Below are positions 57,120 through 64,000 of a stretch of DNA of 64,000 nucleotides, piece after piece. The DNA is taken from positions 124,001-188,000 of the forward strand of contig VRZD01000010.1 of the NCBI GenBank assembly GCA_016743235.1, given 5' to 3'. The stretch's first letter is position 1, and every line of letters begins with the position of its first letter. The notes beneath the pieces were generated by a model. That model saw only the letters and a list, made by a program, of their open reading frames with translations, was not told the DNA's origin and ran no database searches. The position numbers and the translations under genes are program-made. The stretch is from Pantanalinema sp. GBBB05 (GTDB taxonomy: Bacteria; Cyanobacteriota; Cyanobacteriia; Leptolyngbyales; Leptolyngbyaceae).

Positions 57120-57623
57120 ATGGATCATTCACCTCACCCTACTCCTACCGAAATCACTATTGTCTGTGCTGTAATTACGGTGAGCGATACCCGGACAGTC
57201 GAAACCGATCGTAGTGGGGCAAAGATTCAACAGTTACTTCAGGCGGCTGGGCATCAAATAGGGGCGTATCTGCTAGTTAAAGATGAGCCAGACCAAATCC
57301 AGATGCAGCTAGATCAGTTGAGCCGTCAACCCGATCTAGACGTCCTAATTTTTAATGGTGGCACTGGGATTGCCCCGAGAGATACTACCTATGACGCGAT
57401 CGCCGGTTGCCTGGAAAAAACTCTACCAGGCTTTGGTGAATTGTTTCGCTGGTTAAGTTATCAAGAAATTGGTTCACGGGCAATCGCCTCACGCGCGATC
57501 GCTGGAGTGTTCCAGCAAAAACTGGTTTTTTCCGTGCCTGGCTCTACTAATGCCGTCACGCTAGCCATGACAAACTTGATCCTGCCTGAGCTAACTCACT
57601 TGGTGAGCCAACTTCGTCAATAA
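57120..57623 (+). CDS. Molybdopterin biosynthesis MoaB/MogA family protein
   Basis: 167 residues from ATG 57120. Motifs S-D-T-R (substrate binding), F-N-G-G-T-G-I-A-P-R-D and G-S-T-N-A-V identify the MoaB/Mog fold, which adenylylates molybdopterin before metal insertion. In cyanobacteria these are usually annotated MoaB-like; I cannot decide Mog versus MoaB. It follows the histidine kinase by 19 bp and is convergent with the ctp gene. Confidence 0.9.
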   Translation: MDHSPHPTPTEITIVCAVITVSDTRTVETDRSGAKIQQLLQAAGHQIGAYLLVKDEPDQIQMQLDQLSRQPDLDVLIFNGGTGIAPRDTTYDAIAGCLEKTLPGFGELFRWLSYQEIGSRAIASRAIAGVFQQKLVFSVPGSTNAVTLAMTNLILPELTHLVSQLRQ

Positions 57624-57647
57624 CCAGGAGCGAAGCATTCAACTAGA

Positions 57648-57673
57648 TAGGGACGCTACAAGTAACGTCCCTA
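57648..57673. terminator. Hairpin between convergent moaB-like and ctp genes
   Basis: TAGGGACG/CGTCCCTA, perfect 8-bp arms with a 10-nt loop. From memory, GTAGGGACGTT...AACGTCCCTAC hairpins are dispersed repeats in filamentous cyanobacteria. It may terminate both genes. Confidence 0.55.
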
Positions 57674-57706
57674 CACTGAGTGTCAGAATTAGGTAGTAAC
57701 CGTGAC

Positions 57707-59017
57707 CTAACGGGTGCTGGCTTGCTTCCCTGGAATTTGGGGTTGAGCCAGAATCACACGTTCCAGTTCAGCTACTGCCCGCACATACTGCGGATCATCA
57801 TTAGTGCCAATCATTTTGGGATTAGACACTAGCTTTTGCCGTTGCTCATCGGTTAGGTCAAACTTCACATCGGGTGTAATCCCCTTGTGACTAATGTCTG
57901 TCCCATTGGGAGTGTAGTAATGGGCGATCGTTACAGCCAAGCCTGAACCATCTGAGAGCGAATGTACCGACTGCACCAGTGCCTTGCCAAAGGTCTGGCT
58001 GCCAACCACAACCGCTCGACCATTATCCTTTAAGGCTCCTGTCAAAATTTCGCTGGAGCTGGCAGAGTTACCATCAACCAAAACGACCATGGGTAATTTG
58101 GTTAATGCTGTCTGATTCGCTGTAATCTGCTCATCATTGCCTCGGCGATCGACAGTCTTCACGATCGAACCCTGGCTCATCCACATCCGGCTAATATCAA
58201 TACTGGCTTGCAGTAGACCACCCGGATTACTCCGCAAATCCAGTACAAATCCATCAACTTTCTGGGCTGACAAATCCTGAATGGCTCGCCGCATTTGCTC
58301 TGCCGCATGGGAACTAAATTCATTTAACCGAATATAGCCGATGCGATTTTTACCTGTTTGGTTGAGGGTATAGCGGACTGTGGGTAGTTCAATCCGGGCG
58401 CGAGTAATGGGCACAGTCAACTTATTTTGACCACTACGCTCAATATGTAGCGTTACTTTAGTTCCGACGTCACCCCGAATTAGATTAGAGGCGTCTTCAA
58501 CCGTCATCCCTTTAGTTTGCTTGCCATCGATCGCGATAATTCGATCGCCCGCTTGAATGCCAGCCTTCAGGGCAGGTGAATTTTCGATCGGTTCTACGAC
58601 CGTCAGCATTTTAGTCTGTTCATTTAATTCCAGCCGAATGCCAACTCCTGATAGCTCCCCAGCCGTTTGGCTACTCAAAGCTTCATACTGTTTCGGATCC
58701 ATGAAGCGGGTATAAGGATCTTCCAGTTTTTCTAAAGCAGTTCGTAGAGCGGAATAAGCCTGCTCGCGAGAGGTGTAGTTTTTATTGAGTAGACTTTGAC
58801 GAATTGCCTGCCAGTCAAGCTGGTTAAATGTCCCGTCAACATATTCGCGATTGACAATTTGCCATGCCTCATCCACAACGGTTTTGGGACTATCTTCCAA
58901 AGCCGCCCGGACACGACCCAAACCAGGACCAAACAAAGAAACCGCAGCAACAGCCGCGATCGCTCCACCACACAGAGCAACTTGAGGAAGGGACGGATGC
59001 TTGGGGGATCGGTTCAT
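57707..59017 (-). CDS. ctp: C-terminal processing peptidase (S41 family)
   Basis: Serine protease that trims C-termini of exported proteins; in cyanobacteria paralogues CtpA, CtpB and CtpC exist, of which CtpA matures D1. 436 residues. N-terminal signal/anchor (residues 13-33), PDZ domain (~115-205: G-E-L-S-G-V-G-I, G-I-Q-A-G-D-R-I), and the catalytic core with nucleophile Ser in N-S-A-S-S-S-E and Lys in F-G-K-A-L-V-Q. I cannot assign which paralogue it is. The long gap upstream carries a cluster of repeated motifs. Confidence 0.92.
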   Translation of the reverse strand: MNRSPKHPSLPQVALCGGAIAAVAAVSLFGPGLGRVRAALEDSPKTVVDEAWQIVNREYVDGTFNQLDWQAIRQSLLNKNYTSREQAYSALRTALEKLEDPYTRFMDPKQYEALSSQTAGELSGVGIRLELNEQTKMLTVVEPIENSPALKAGIQAGDRIIAIDGKQTKGMTVEDASNLIRGDVGTKVTLHIERSGQNKLTVPITRARIELPTVRYTLNQTGKNRIGYIRLNEFSSHAAEQMRRAIQDLSAQKVDGFVLDLRSNPGGLLQASIDISRMWMSQGSIVKTVDRRGNDEQITANQTALTKLPMVVLVDGNSASSSEILTGALKDNGRAVVVGSQTFGKALVQSVHSLSDGSGLAVTIAHYYTPNGTDISHKGITPDVKFDLTDEQRQKLVSNPKMIGTNDDPQYVRAVAELERVILAQPQIPGKQASTR

Positions 59018-59542
59018 TCGAATTACTAGCTATGAGAGTAAATTTTAGGTTAGTCAAGAAGGCATAGAGCAGATTGTAAGAGCTACCATGTCAGCTTTCA
59101 GGTAGCTATTAGTATCTCTTACAGCGACACCGAAGCCTTGCCAGGAAACTAAACAAAAGTTGTTGCTTGATTCTAGCTATGACATTCTAGCTATGACACC
59201 ACAGTAGTGGGATTGAATGACAAAATCCATATCAACCGCAACACTTTGCAAAGTGTCCTAGGCTAGTCAGCGATCGCGTCTGACATCTAGAACTAAACTT
59301 CGGTAAAGTCCTTCCGCCAATCTAACCGAAGCTCTACCAATTGGCATAGGGGGAGGATTGTAAACTTTACTGAAGTTTATGTGAGTTAATACTAAAGTCT
59401 TGGTAAAGAAGCAAATCCTATCAGGGATTTTACCGAAATCGACGGTGATTGCCCCCCTGTCAGTGATCTTCGCGCTCGCAGTCAGCAAAATAAAAAAGCC
59501 TGTCAGAATAGAAGCAATCGCTAGTTGCCGAGAGGATTCAGG
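59018..59542. other. Long intergenic region between divergent ctp and the next gene
   Basis: About 525 bp. Apart from the motif cluster at 59297-59439, no ORF is convincing; a 98-aa minus-strand frame (59267-59563) overlaps the start of the downstream plus-strand gene and has no family resemblance. Confidence 0.4.
59297..59439. promoter_or_regulatory. Cluster of four ACTTCGGTAAAGT-like motifs
   Basis: Copies at 59297-59309 (forward, ACTTCGGTAAAGT), 59364-59376 (reverse, ACTTTACTGAAGT, one base different), about 59398-59410 (forward, degenerate TCTTGGTAAAGAA) and 59427-59439 (reverse, ATTTTACCGAAAT, two differences). Each is close to palindromic. A probable multi-site operator between divergent ctp and the gene at 59543. 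Confidence 0.5.
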
Positions 59543-60394
59543 ATGGTAACACATCCCCAACAAACCAAAAGACAGGGGTTAGAACTGCTCGTGACTGGAG
59601 CGATCGCGATCGTGGCATTAGCGGGTGTCATCCTTATGCAACGTAGCCAGCTAAACCGACCCTCTCTCTGGGTCACGGATGCCAAACAAGCAGAGGCTCA
59701 GGAAGCCATGAACCTGAAACTGCTGAAGCAAGCGCCAGCCTTGGGATTTGATAATCTTCTCGCAGACTGGACATTTCTCAACTTTCTACAATACTACGGC
59801 GATACCCCTGTCCGAACTCAAACGGGCTACGGGTTGAGCCCACAATATTTTGATCTGATTACCCAACGGGATCCGCGCTTTGTCGATATCTATCTGTTTC
59901 TCTCGGGGACGCTGTCATACCAGTTAGGCAAACCGGAATTAGCGATCGAGTACATGACGCGTGGAACAAATGCCCTTTCTCCAGCGATTGATCCCACGGC
60001 ATTTCAGGTCTGGCGGTTCAAAGGCTTGGATCAGTTATTGCTATTAGGGGATGTTCCTGGTTCCATTTATTCCCATGACATGGCGGCTCGGTGGGTCCGG
60101 GAAACCTCAGATCAGGCATGGCAAACGGCTGGATTGCCGCCGAAAAGTGAGGTGCTGCTGCTATACGAAGCTACTGCCAATTTCCTCCGTCAAGATCCGA
60201 ATAGTGTCTTAGTCCGGTTTTATTCCTGGAGTTCCATTTATGACCAGGCCGTCGCTGTCAAAGACAAGCAGACTCAAGATCGAGCCAAACGGGAAATTAT
60301 TGCGTTGGGTGGTCAAGTAAAAACAGAAAATGGGCAGGTGTCATTTATTCCGCCCAAGATTGATCTCAAGTCGCCACCCAAACCCAAGCAATAA
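59543..60394 (+). CDS. Membrane-anchored protein, function unknown
   Basis: Start ATG 59543 with AGAGG 7 nt upstream; 283 residues. One N-terminal hydrophobic helix (~17-35), then a long region with helical-repeat character (L-P/G-x-x-x-A-I-E-Y-M-T-R-G), and a Lys/Pro-rich end. Conserved-looking W-T-F-L-N-F-L-Q-Y-Y-G-D motif near residue 75. Probably TPR-like and anchored at a membrane. No family name known to me. Preceded by the ACTTCGGTAAAGT motif cluster. Confidence 0.65.
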   Translation: MVTHPQQTKRQGLELLVTGAIAIVALAGVILMQRSQLNRPSLWVTDAKQAEAQEAMNLKLLKQAPALGFDNLLADWTFLNFLQYYGDTPVRTQTGYGLSPQYFDLITQRDPRFVDIYLFLSGTLSYQLGKPELAIEYMTRGTNALSPAIDPTAFQVWRFKGLDQLLLLGDVPGSIYSHDMAARWVRETSDQAWQTAGLPPKSEVLLLYEATANFLRQDPNSVLVRFYSWSSIYDQAVAVKDKQTQDRAKREIIALGGQVKTENGQVSFIPPKIDLKSPPKPKQ

Positions 60395-60437
60395 GATTCA
60401 TCCATATCAAGCCAAAGGCGTGATCTACTTTCGCTGG

Positions 60438-61514
60438 TTAATCAGCCGCGATCGCTACTTTGATAACCCGTCGCTGCTTCATGTCCTCAAACACTTGCGC
60501 GAGAAGACTGAGGGGTTGATGCTCGCTAATCAATAAATCCAACGGCAACACCTGACTAGCCAATAAATTCAACGCCGATCGCACATATTTGGGAGTATTG
60601 TGAAACACACCTTTCAGCGTCAGTTCACTATAGTGCAGTTGTTCGGTATTCACGGTAATCGTAGTGTCACGCGGACAGCCACCAAATAGATTGATGGTGG
60701 CTCCGGGACGGGCACAGGCGATCGCCATTTCCCAAACTGCTGGGACTCCGGTAGCTTCAATCACCACATCAGCGCCCCAACCATCGGTCAGCTCCTTGAC
60801 TAACTGCGGTACATCTTCAACCTGTTTGTAATTAAAGGTTTTGGCAGCTCCTAACTTTTGACCGACTTTTAAGCGGGAGTCGTTACCACCAAACAGAAAC
60901 ACTTCCGTAAAGGGTTGGGCAGACTGTACCTGAACAGATTCGCCTATCCAATCACCTAATCCAGAAGCCAAAGCCGCAACGAACATTAGCCCGATCGCGC
61001 CATCCCCAATGACTACGACGCGATCGCTCGGTTTGACATTGGCTCGGGCGGCACCATGTAAGACACAAGCCAGGGGTTCTGTCATGGCTGCCAGCGCATC
61101 GGGAATCCCGTCCGGAATTCGCAAGAGGTTCTGTTGGACGATCGGAGCTGGAATCTTTAGGTACTCAGCAAATGTGCCGTTATTAAACAGTAAGTTCTGG
61201 CATAGAGAATATTCCGCTTTCTGGCAGAAAAAACACTCCATACAGGGCGCAGAGTTATTGGCAACGACACGATCACCAATCTGCCAATCTGTGACTCCAG
61301 AGCCCAGGGCAACAATCTCACCTGCCGCTTCATGCCCAAACAACGTGGGCGGCTTTAGCATCTTGGCATGCCCACCTCGCCGCCACACTTTCAAATCCGT
61401 ACCACAAGTGGTGGCGGCTCCCACCCGAATTATCACTTCTCCTGCCGCTGGAGTTGGATCGGCAACTTGCTCTAACCGTAAATCTTCTTTTCCGTACAGT
61501 AACGCTGCTAACAA
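60438..61514 (-). CDS. Zinc-dependent alcohol/sorbitol dehydrogenase family protein
   Basis: 358 residues of the MDR superfamily. Catalytic zinc ligands: Cys in T-T-C-G-T-D, His in F-G-H-E-A; structural zinc Cys in P-C-M-E-C-F-F-C-Q-K-A-E-Y-S-L-C. Rossmann motif G-D-G-A-I-G. About 25 extra residues (G-E-S-V-Q-V-Q-S-A-Q-P-F) lie after the first Rossmann helix, compared with usual members. Likely NAD(P)-dependent oxidation of a polyol or threonine-type alcohol; substrate unknown. Confidence 0.85.
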   Translation of the reverse strand: MLAALLYGKEDLRLEQVADPTPAAGEVIIRVGAATTCGTDLKVWRRGGHAKMLKPPTLFGHEAAGEIVALGSGVTDWQIGDRVVANNSAPCMECFFCQKAEYSLCQNLLFNNGTFAEYLKIPAPIVQQNLLRIPDGIPDALAAMTEPLACVLHGAARANVKPSDRVVVIGDGAIGLMFVAALASGLGDWIGESVQVQSAQPFTEVFLFGGNDSRLKVGQKLGAAKTFNYKQVEDVPQLVKELTDGWGADVVIEATGVPAVWEMAIACARPGATINLFGGCPRDTTITVNTEQLHYSELTLKGVFHNTPKYVRSALNLLASQVLPLDLLISEHQPLSLLAQVFEDMKQRRVIKVAIAAD

Positions 61515-61656
61515 AGTCGATCCATCCGTAAATCTGTCTCCTCGTTGATCCTACACCTCTGCTTGTTCCAGCAGAAACTCATTTGCGATCGTGACTGTTC
61601 TCCTATGCAGATAAATCAGAGAACTTATTATTCGGTGAATTACTTTCACTTAGTCC

Positions 61657-62325
61657 TTAACGGTGCTTTTCCACGCCGATTTGCTGACACATATCCTGCA
61701 CTGGACAGGTAGAGCAATGGGGTAGTTGCCCGGTACAAAGATGTTTGCCGAAGGGAACAAGTAAGCGATTAATTTCGATCCAGTAATCGCGGGGAAGTTT
61801 GGCTTCTAGAGCCACGATCGTTTTTTCGGGAGTCCGAGTCTGCACATAACCCCAACGATTCGTGACGCGATGGACATGGGTATCGACACTAATGTAAGGC
61901 TGGTTACACGCAATCCCTAAGGCTAAATGGGCACATTTAGGACCCACCCCATTAAAGGACAACATGACTTCCAGGTTGCAGGGCAGCACCCCATTATGGT
62001 CAGTGACAATTTGTTGGGCGATCGTGTGAATTTGTACCGCTTTGCGATCGTGAAAGGTACACTCGTGAATCAATTGATCAATCTCTGCTGGAGTGAGCTG
62101 CATCATAGCTGCTGGAGTCCGGGCATGGGCAAACAACCGTTGCGCTACCGGCAAACTGACCTCATCGTATGTGCGGATGGAGATGATGCAGGCAATTAGT
62201 TGTTCAAAAGCGGAATCAAACCCAGCTTCTGCCAAGGCAAACATGGCGGCTTTAGGATAGGGTTGCACTACCTCGCGAATCAGAGTAATGGCGCGATCGA
62301 TATCAAAGGCTAGGTTCGGAGGCAT
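61657..62325 (-). CDS. nth: Endonuclease III
   Basis: DNA glycosylase/AP lyase for oxidised pyrimidines. Start at Met 62325 or 62355, 222-232 residues. The helix-hairpin-helix F-N-G-V-G-P-K-C-A contains the catalytic Lys; catalytic Asp is in S-V-D-T-H-V-H-R-V. The Fe-S cluster cysteines C-x6-C-x2-C-x5-C (L-C-T-G-Q-L-P-H-C-S-T-C-P-V-Q-D-M-C) are at the C-terminus. Overlaps the upstream thioesterase gene by 23 bp or more, so they are co-translated. Confidence 0.92.
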   Translation of the reverse strand: MPPNLAFDIDRAITLIREVVQPYPKAAMFALAEAGFDSAFEQLIACIISIRTYDEVSLPVAQRLFAHARTPAAMMQLTPAEIDQLIHECTFHDRKAVQIHTIAQQIVTDHNGVLPCNLEVMLSFNGVGPKCAHLALGIACNQPYISVDTHVHRVTNRWGYVQTRTPEKTIVALEAKLPRDYWIEINRLLVPFGKHLCTGQLPHCSTCPVQDMCQQIGVEKHR

Positions 62326-62743
62326 GTTCTGGGTGCCATTGATGGAGCCAGTCAATCATTTCAGTGGGCAAGGCAGTACGAGTACGAGTTGTCGGATCGA
62401 TACAGACGTGACGAGTTCTTGCCTGATTCAGCAAACGCCCGGGTTGGTCAGCATTCCAGATTGTGTAAAGCACTTCAAACTCATGATTGTGTGGCTCCAG
62501 TGGTGTGAGGTGAACATTTAAGCGATCGCCACAAAACATCGGTTGAAAAAAGTCTGCTTGAGCATGAATTAACGGAATCACCACTCCAGCCGGACTGAAG
62601 AATTGCTTTAAATTAATCCCGCTAGCTGCCAGTGAGGCTTCATAGGCTTCATGGCACATGGCTAAAATATTGGTGAAATACACGACCCCAGCCGCATCGG
62701 TATCTTGAAAACGCACAATTCGTTGGTAGACAAATGCCATCAC
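62303..62743 (-). CDS. 1,4-dihydroxy-2-naphthoyl-CoA thioesterase
   Basis: Hot-dog-fold hydrolase that releases DHNA from its CoA ester during phylloquinone synthesis. 146 residues; catalytic Asp in Q-D-T-D-A-A-G-V-V-Y-F, then H-E-A-Y-E. It resembles the characterised Synechocystis enzyme of this class (from memory). Overlaps the ATPase gene upstream by 4 bp and nth downstream, forming a compact minus-strand operon. Confidence 0.85.
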   Translation of the reverse strand: MMAFVYQRIVRFQDTDAAGVVYFTNILAMCHEAYEASLAASGINLKQFFSPAGVVIPLIHAQADFFQPMFCGDRLNVHLTPLEPHNHEFEVLYTIWNADQPGRLLNQARTRHVCIDPTTRTRTALPTEMIDWLHQWHPEHASEPSL

Positions 62744-64000
62744 TGCTTCCTGTTGCTATCGTCTGATGTGGATGACTGCTCTGCGATCGCCAACTCCGCT
62801 TGCAGAAAGTCAATAAACTGACGGGCGGTGCGACCAGAACGCCCATTATGCCGAGTTGCCCACTGTAAGGCTTGGTAGTCTAAATCTGCCTGTACTAACG
62901 TGATTCCGGCTTGTTGAGCCAGGTGATGAATAATTTGCAAATAGGTCGGCTGGTCGGCTGGTTCAAAAGTGAGCGTCAGACCAAAGCGATCGCTAAACGA
63001 CAATTTTTCCTGTACCGTATCCCAGTTATGGATTTCATCGGCATCCTTGGGACGAGGACGATCGCCAAAAAACTCGCGAATCAGGTGACGACGGTTAGAA
63101 GTTGCATAAACCACTACATTCTGGGGTCGCGCGGTTAGGTTGCCTTCTAGAACGACTTTCAGCGCTTTGTACGCTTCATCATCTTCTTCAAACGATAAAT
63201 CATCTACAAATAAAATAAATTTCTGGGGACGCTCACGCACTTGATCCACAATCATCGGTAAATCGCATAAATCTGATTTGGCAACCTCAATTAAGCGCAA
63301 ACCCCGATCGCTGTATTGATGCAATAATCCTTTCACCAAAGAAGATTTTCCTGAACCCCGACTTCCGTACAGTAGAACATGTAGAGCCGGATAGCCTTGA
63401 AGCAAGAATTCGGTATTCTTCAGCAGGGCTGCTTTTTGCGCATCATACCCAGCTAAATTCGTTACCTGAATTGGGTCGGGATAGGCAATCCCACCTAAGC
63501 TACCAAACTGCCAACGCAATGCTCCATAGTCAGCAAAAATTCCCGTCCCCTGTTGGCGGTAATAAGTGGCTAATGTGGCTAACCAATCGGCTGGAGCTTG
63601 TTGGGATTGCATCGCCGATCGCAACCAATCTGGAATAGTTGATGAAACCTCCACTTCCCAGACGATCGGGGCAATTGAGCTTTGGCTGGCTGCCATGACC
63701 CATTGGCTGAGTTGCTGTCCATCACAATGATAAAGCTGTTGCAGAACTTGCAAATCGTGTTCTACTGCTTTAACAAGGGCGATCGGTAACTGGGCTAACT
63801 CAGTCTGCTGGATCTGTTGGGTAAATGGATTATCGTCTCGTAAGAGTTGACTCATGACGTAATCCTGCCAACTTTGGTGACGGGTGGCTAATGCTTTAAA
63901 CCATTGCCCGTATAGCCGTAAGCAATCCAGCCGATTTGTCTCCAGATTAGGCTCTGCTTGATGAATACTCTGTAATAAGAGGAGAAAAGCTTGTCCAATC
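62740..64000 (-). CDS. DUF815-type AAA+ ATPase, 5' end beyond window
   Basis: The frame is open from 62740 to the window edge. An internal ATG at 63855 starts a 371-residue form, but upstream codons (Q-A-F-L-L-L-L-Q-S-I-H, then R-L-Y-G-Q-W-F-K-A-L-A-T-R) look coding, so the gene is truncated by the window. Walker A G-S-R-G-S-G-K-S-S, Walker B L-F-V-D-D-L-S-F, sensor A-T-S-N-R-R are present. DUF815 ATPases have unknown substrates. The stop overlaps the thioesterase start by 4 bp. Confidence 0.85.
   Translation of the reverse strand, partial: IGQAFLLLLQSIHQAEPNLETNRLDCLRLYGQWFKALATRHQSWQDYVMSQLLRDDNPFTQQIQQTELAQLPIALVKAVEHDLQVLQQLYHCDGQQLSQWVMAASQSSIAPIVWEVEVSSTIPDWLRSAMQSQQAPADWLATLATYYRQQGTGIFADYGALRWQFGSLGGIAYPDPIQVTNLAGYDAQKAALLKNTEFLLQGYPALHVLLYGSRGSGKSSLVKGLLHQYSDRGLRLIEVAKSDLCDLPMIVDQVRERPQKFILFVDDLSFEEDDEAYKALKVVLEGNLTARPQNVVVYATSNRRHLIREFFGDRPRPKDADEIHNWDTVQEKLSFSDRFGLTLTFEPADQPTYLQIIHHLAQQAGITLVQADLDYQALQWATRHNGRSGRTARQFIDFLQAELAIAEQSSTSDDSNRKQ

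Noticed and set aside
59267..59563. 98-aa minus-strand frame
   Set aside because: It overlaps the start of the plus-strand gene at 59543 and consists largely of the repeated operator-like motifs.

Overview
This 64 kb window looks like chromosomal DNA of a filamentous or Leptolyngbya-like cyanobacterium. The palindrome GCGATCGC (HIP1) recurs throughout. Cyanobacteria-typical genes include the group-3 sigma factor SigF, a 4-hydroxybenzoate polyprenyltransferase for plastoquinone, a DHNA-CoA thioesterase for phylloquinone, CbiD, and the order prfB, DUF3285, ybeY, dgkA. Most genes are housekeeping or lineage-conserved. I see no prophage, insertion sequence, CRISPR array or rRNA. One tRNA (initiator fMet) is present. 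Genes run off both window edges.

Layout. 1-9 kb: an EamA-type transporter with a long N-terminal extension (open to the left edge), gcvH, a 63-bp tandem repeat array beside a Uma2 nuclease, the egtC-egtB pair, fabD, two small genes and malate dehydrogenase. 9-15 kb: guaA and cbiD, an array of 22-bp repeats between cbiD and a STAS protein, a pentapeptide-repeat membrane protein, a phosphodiester glycosidase and a small gene split by a frameshift. 15-23 kb: a GT39 glycosyltransferase, an MgtC-like protein, a protein with a YkuD-like catalytic motif, a Gfo/Idh/MocA oxidoreductase and a membrane-anchored beta-propeller. 23-31 kb: small membrane ORFs, two overlapping dynamin/Era-like GTPases, tRNA-fMet, a helical repeat protein and a two-component system. 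31-41 kb: gyrB, miaA, a lipoprotein, ubiA, sigF, prfB with its programmed frameshift, ybeY and dgkA. 41-49 kb: a three-gene iron uptake operon (multicopper oxidase, EfeO-like lipoprotein, FTR1), the bifunctional proline catabolism gene, a 17-residue repeat protein and an L7/L12-like membrane protein. 49-64 kb: a UDP-GlcNAc epimerase, small membrane proteins, a SLOG protein, a repeat-bearing amidase, a GT60-like transferase, a histidine kinase with a Pho-box-like site, a MoaB/Mog protein, a C-terminal processing protease, an alcohol dehydrogenase, endonuclease III, a thioesterase and a DUF815 ATPase that runs off the right edge.

The most unusual signals are: (i) a rigid helical repeat (Trp, Trp at +7, usually Pro at +18, Tyr at +34) shared by three otherwise different membrane-anchored proteins at about 22, 28 and 35 kb; (ii) a purine-rich low-complexity repeat that occurs between genes and also in frame inside egtB, miaA and apparently putA; (iii) three periodic non-coding arrays (63-bp units near 2.6 kb, 22-bp units near 12.1 kb, and four copies of a 13-bp motif near 59.4 kb); (iv) a small protein made of five 17-residue units; and (v) the ferroxidase/EfeO-like/FTR1 operon with a perfect palindrome just upstream of its first gene.
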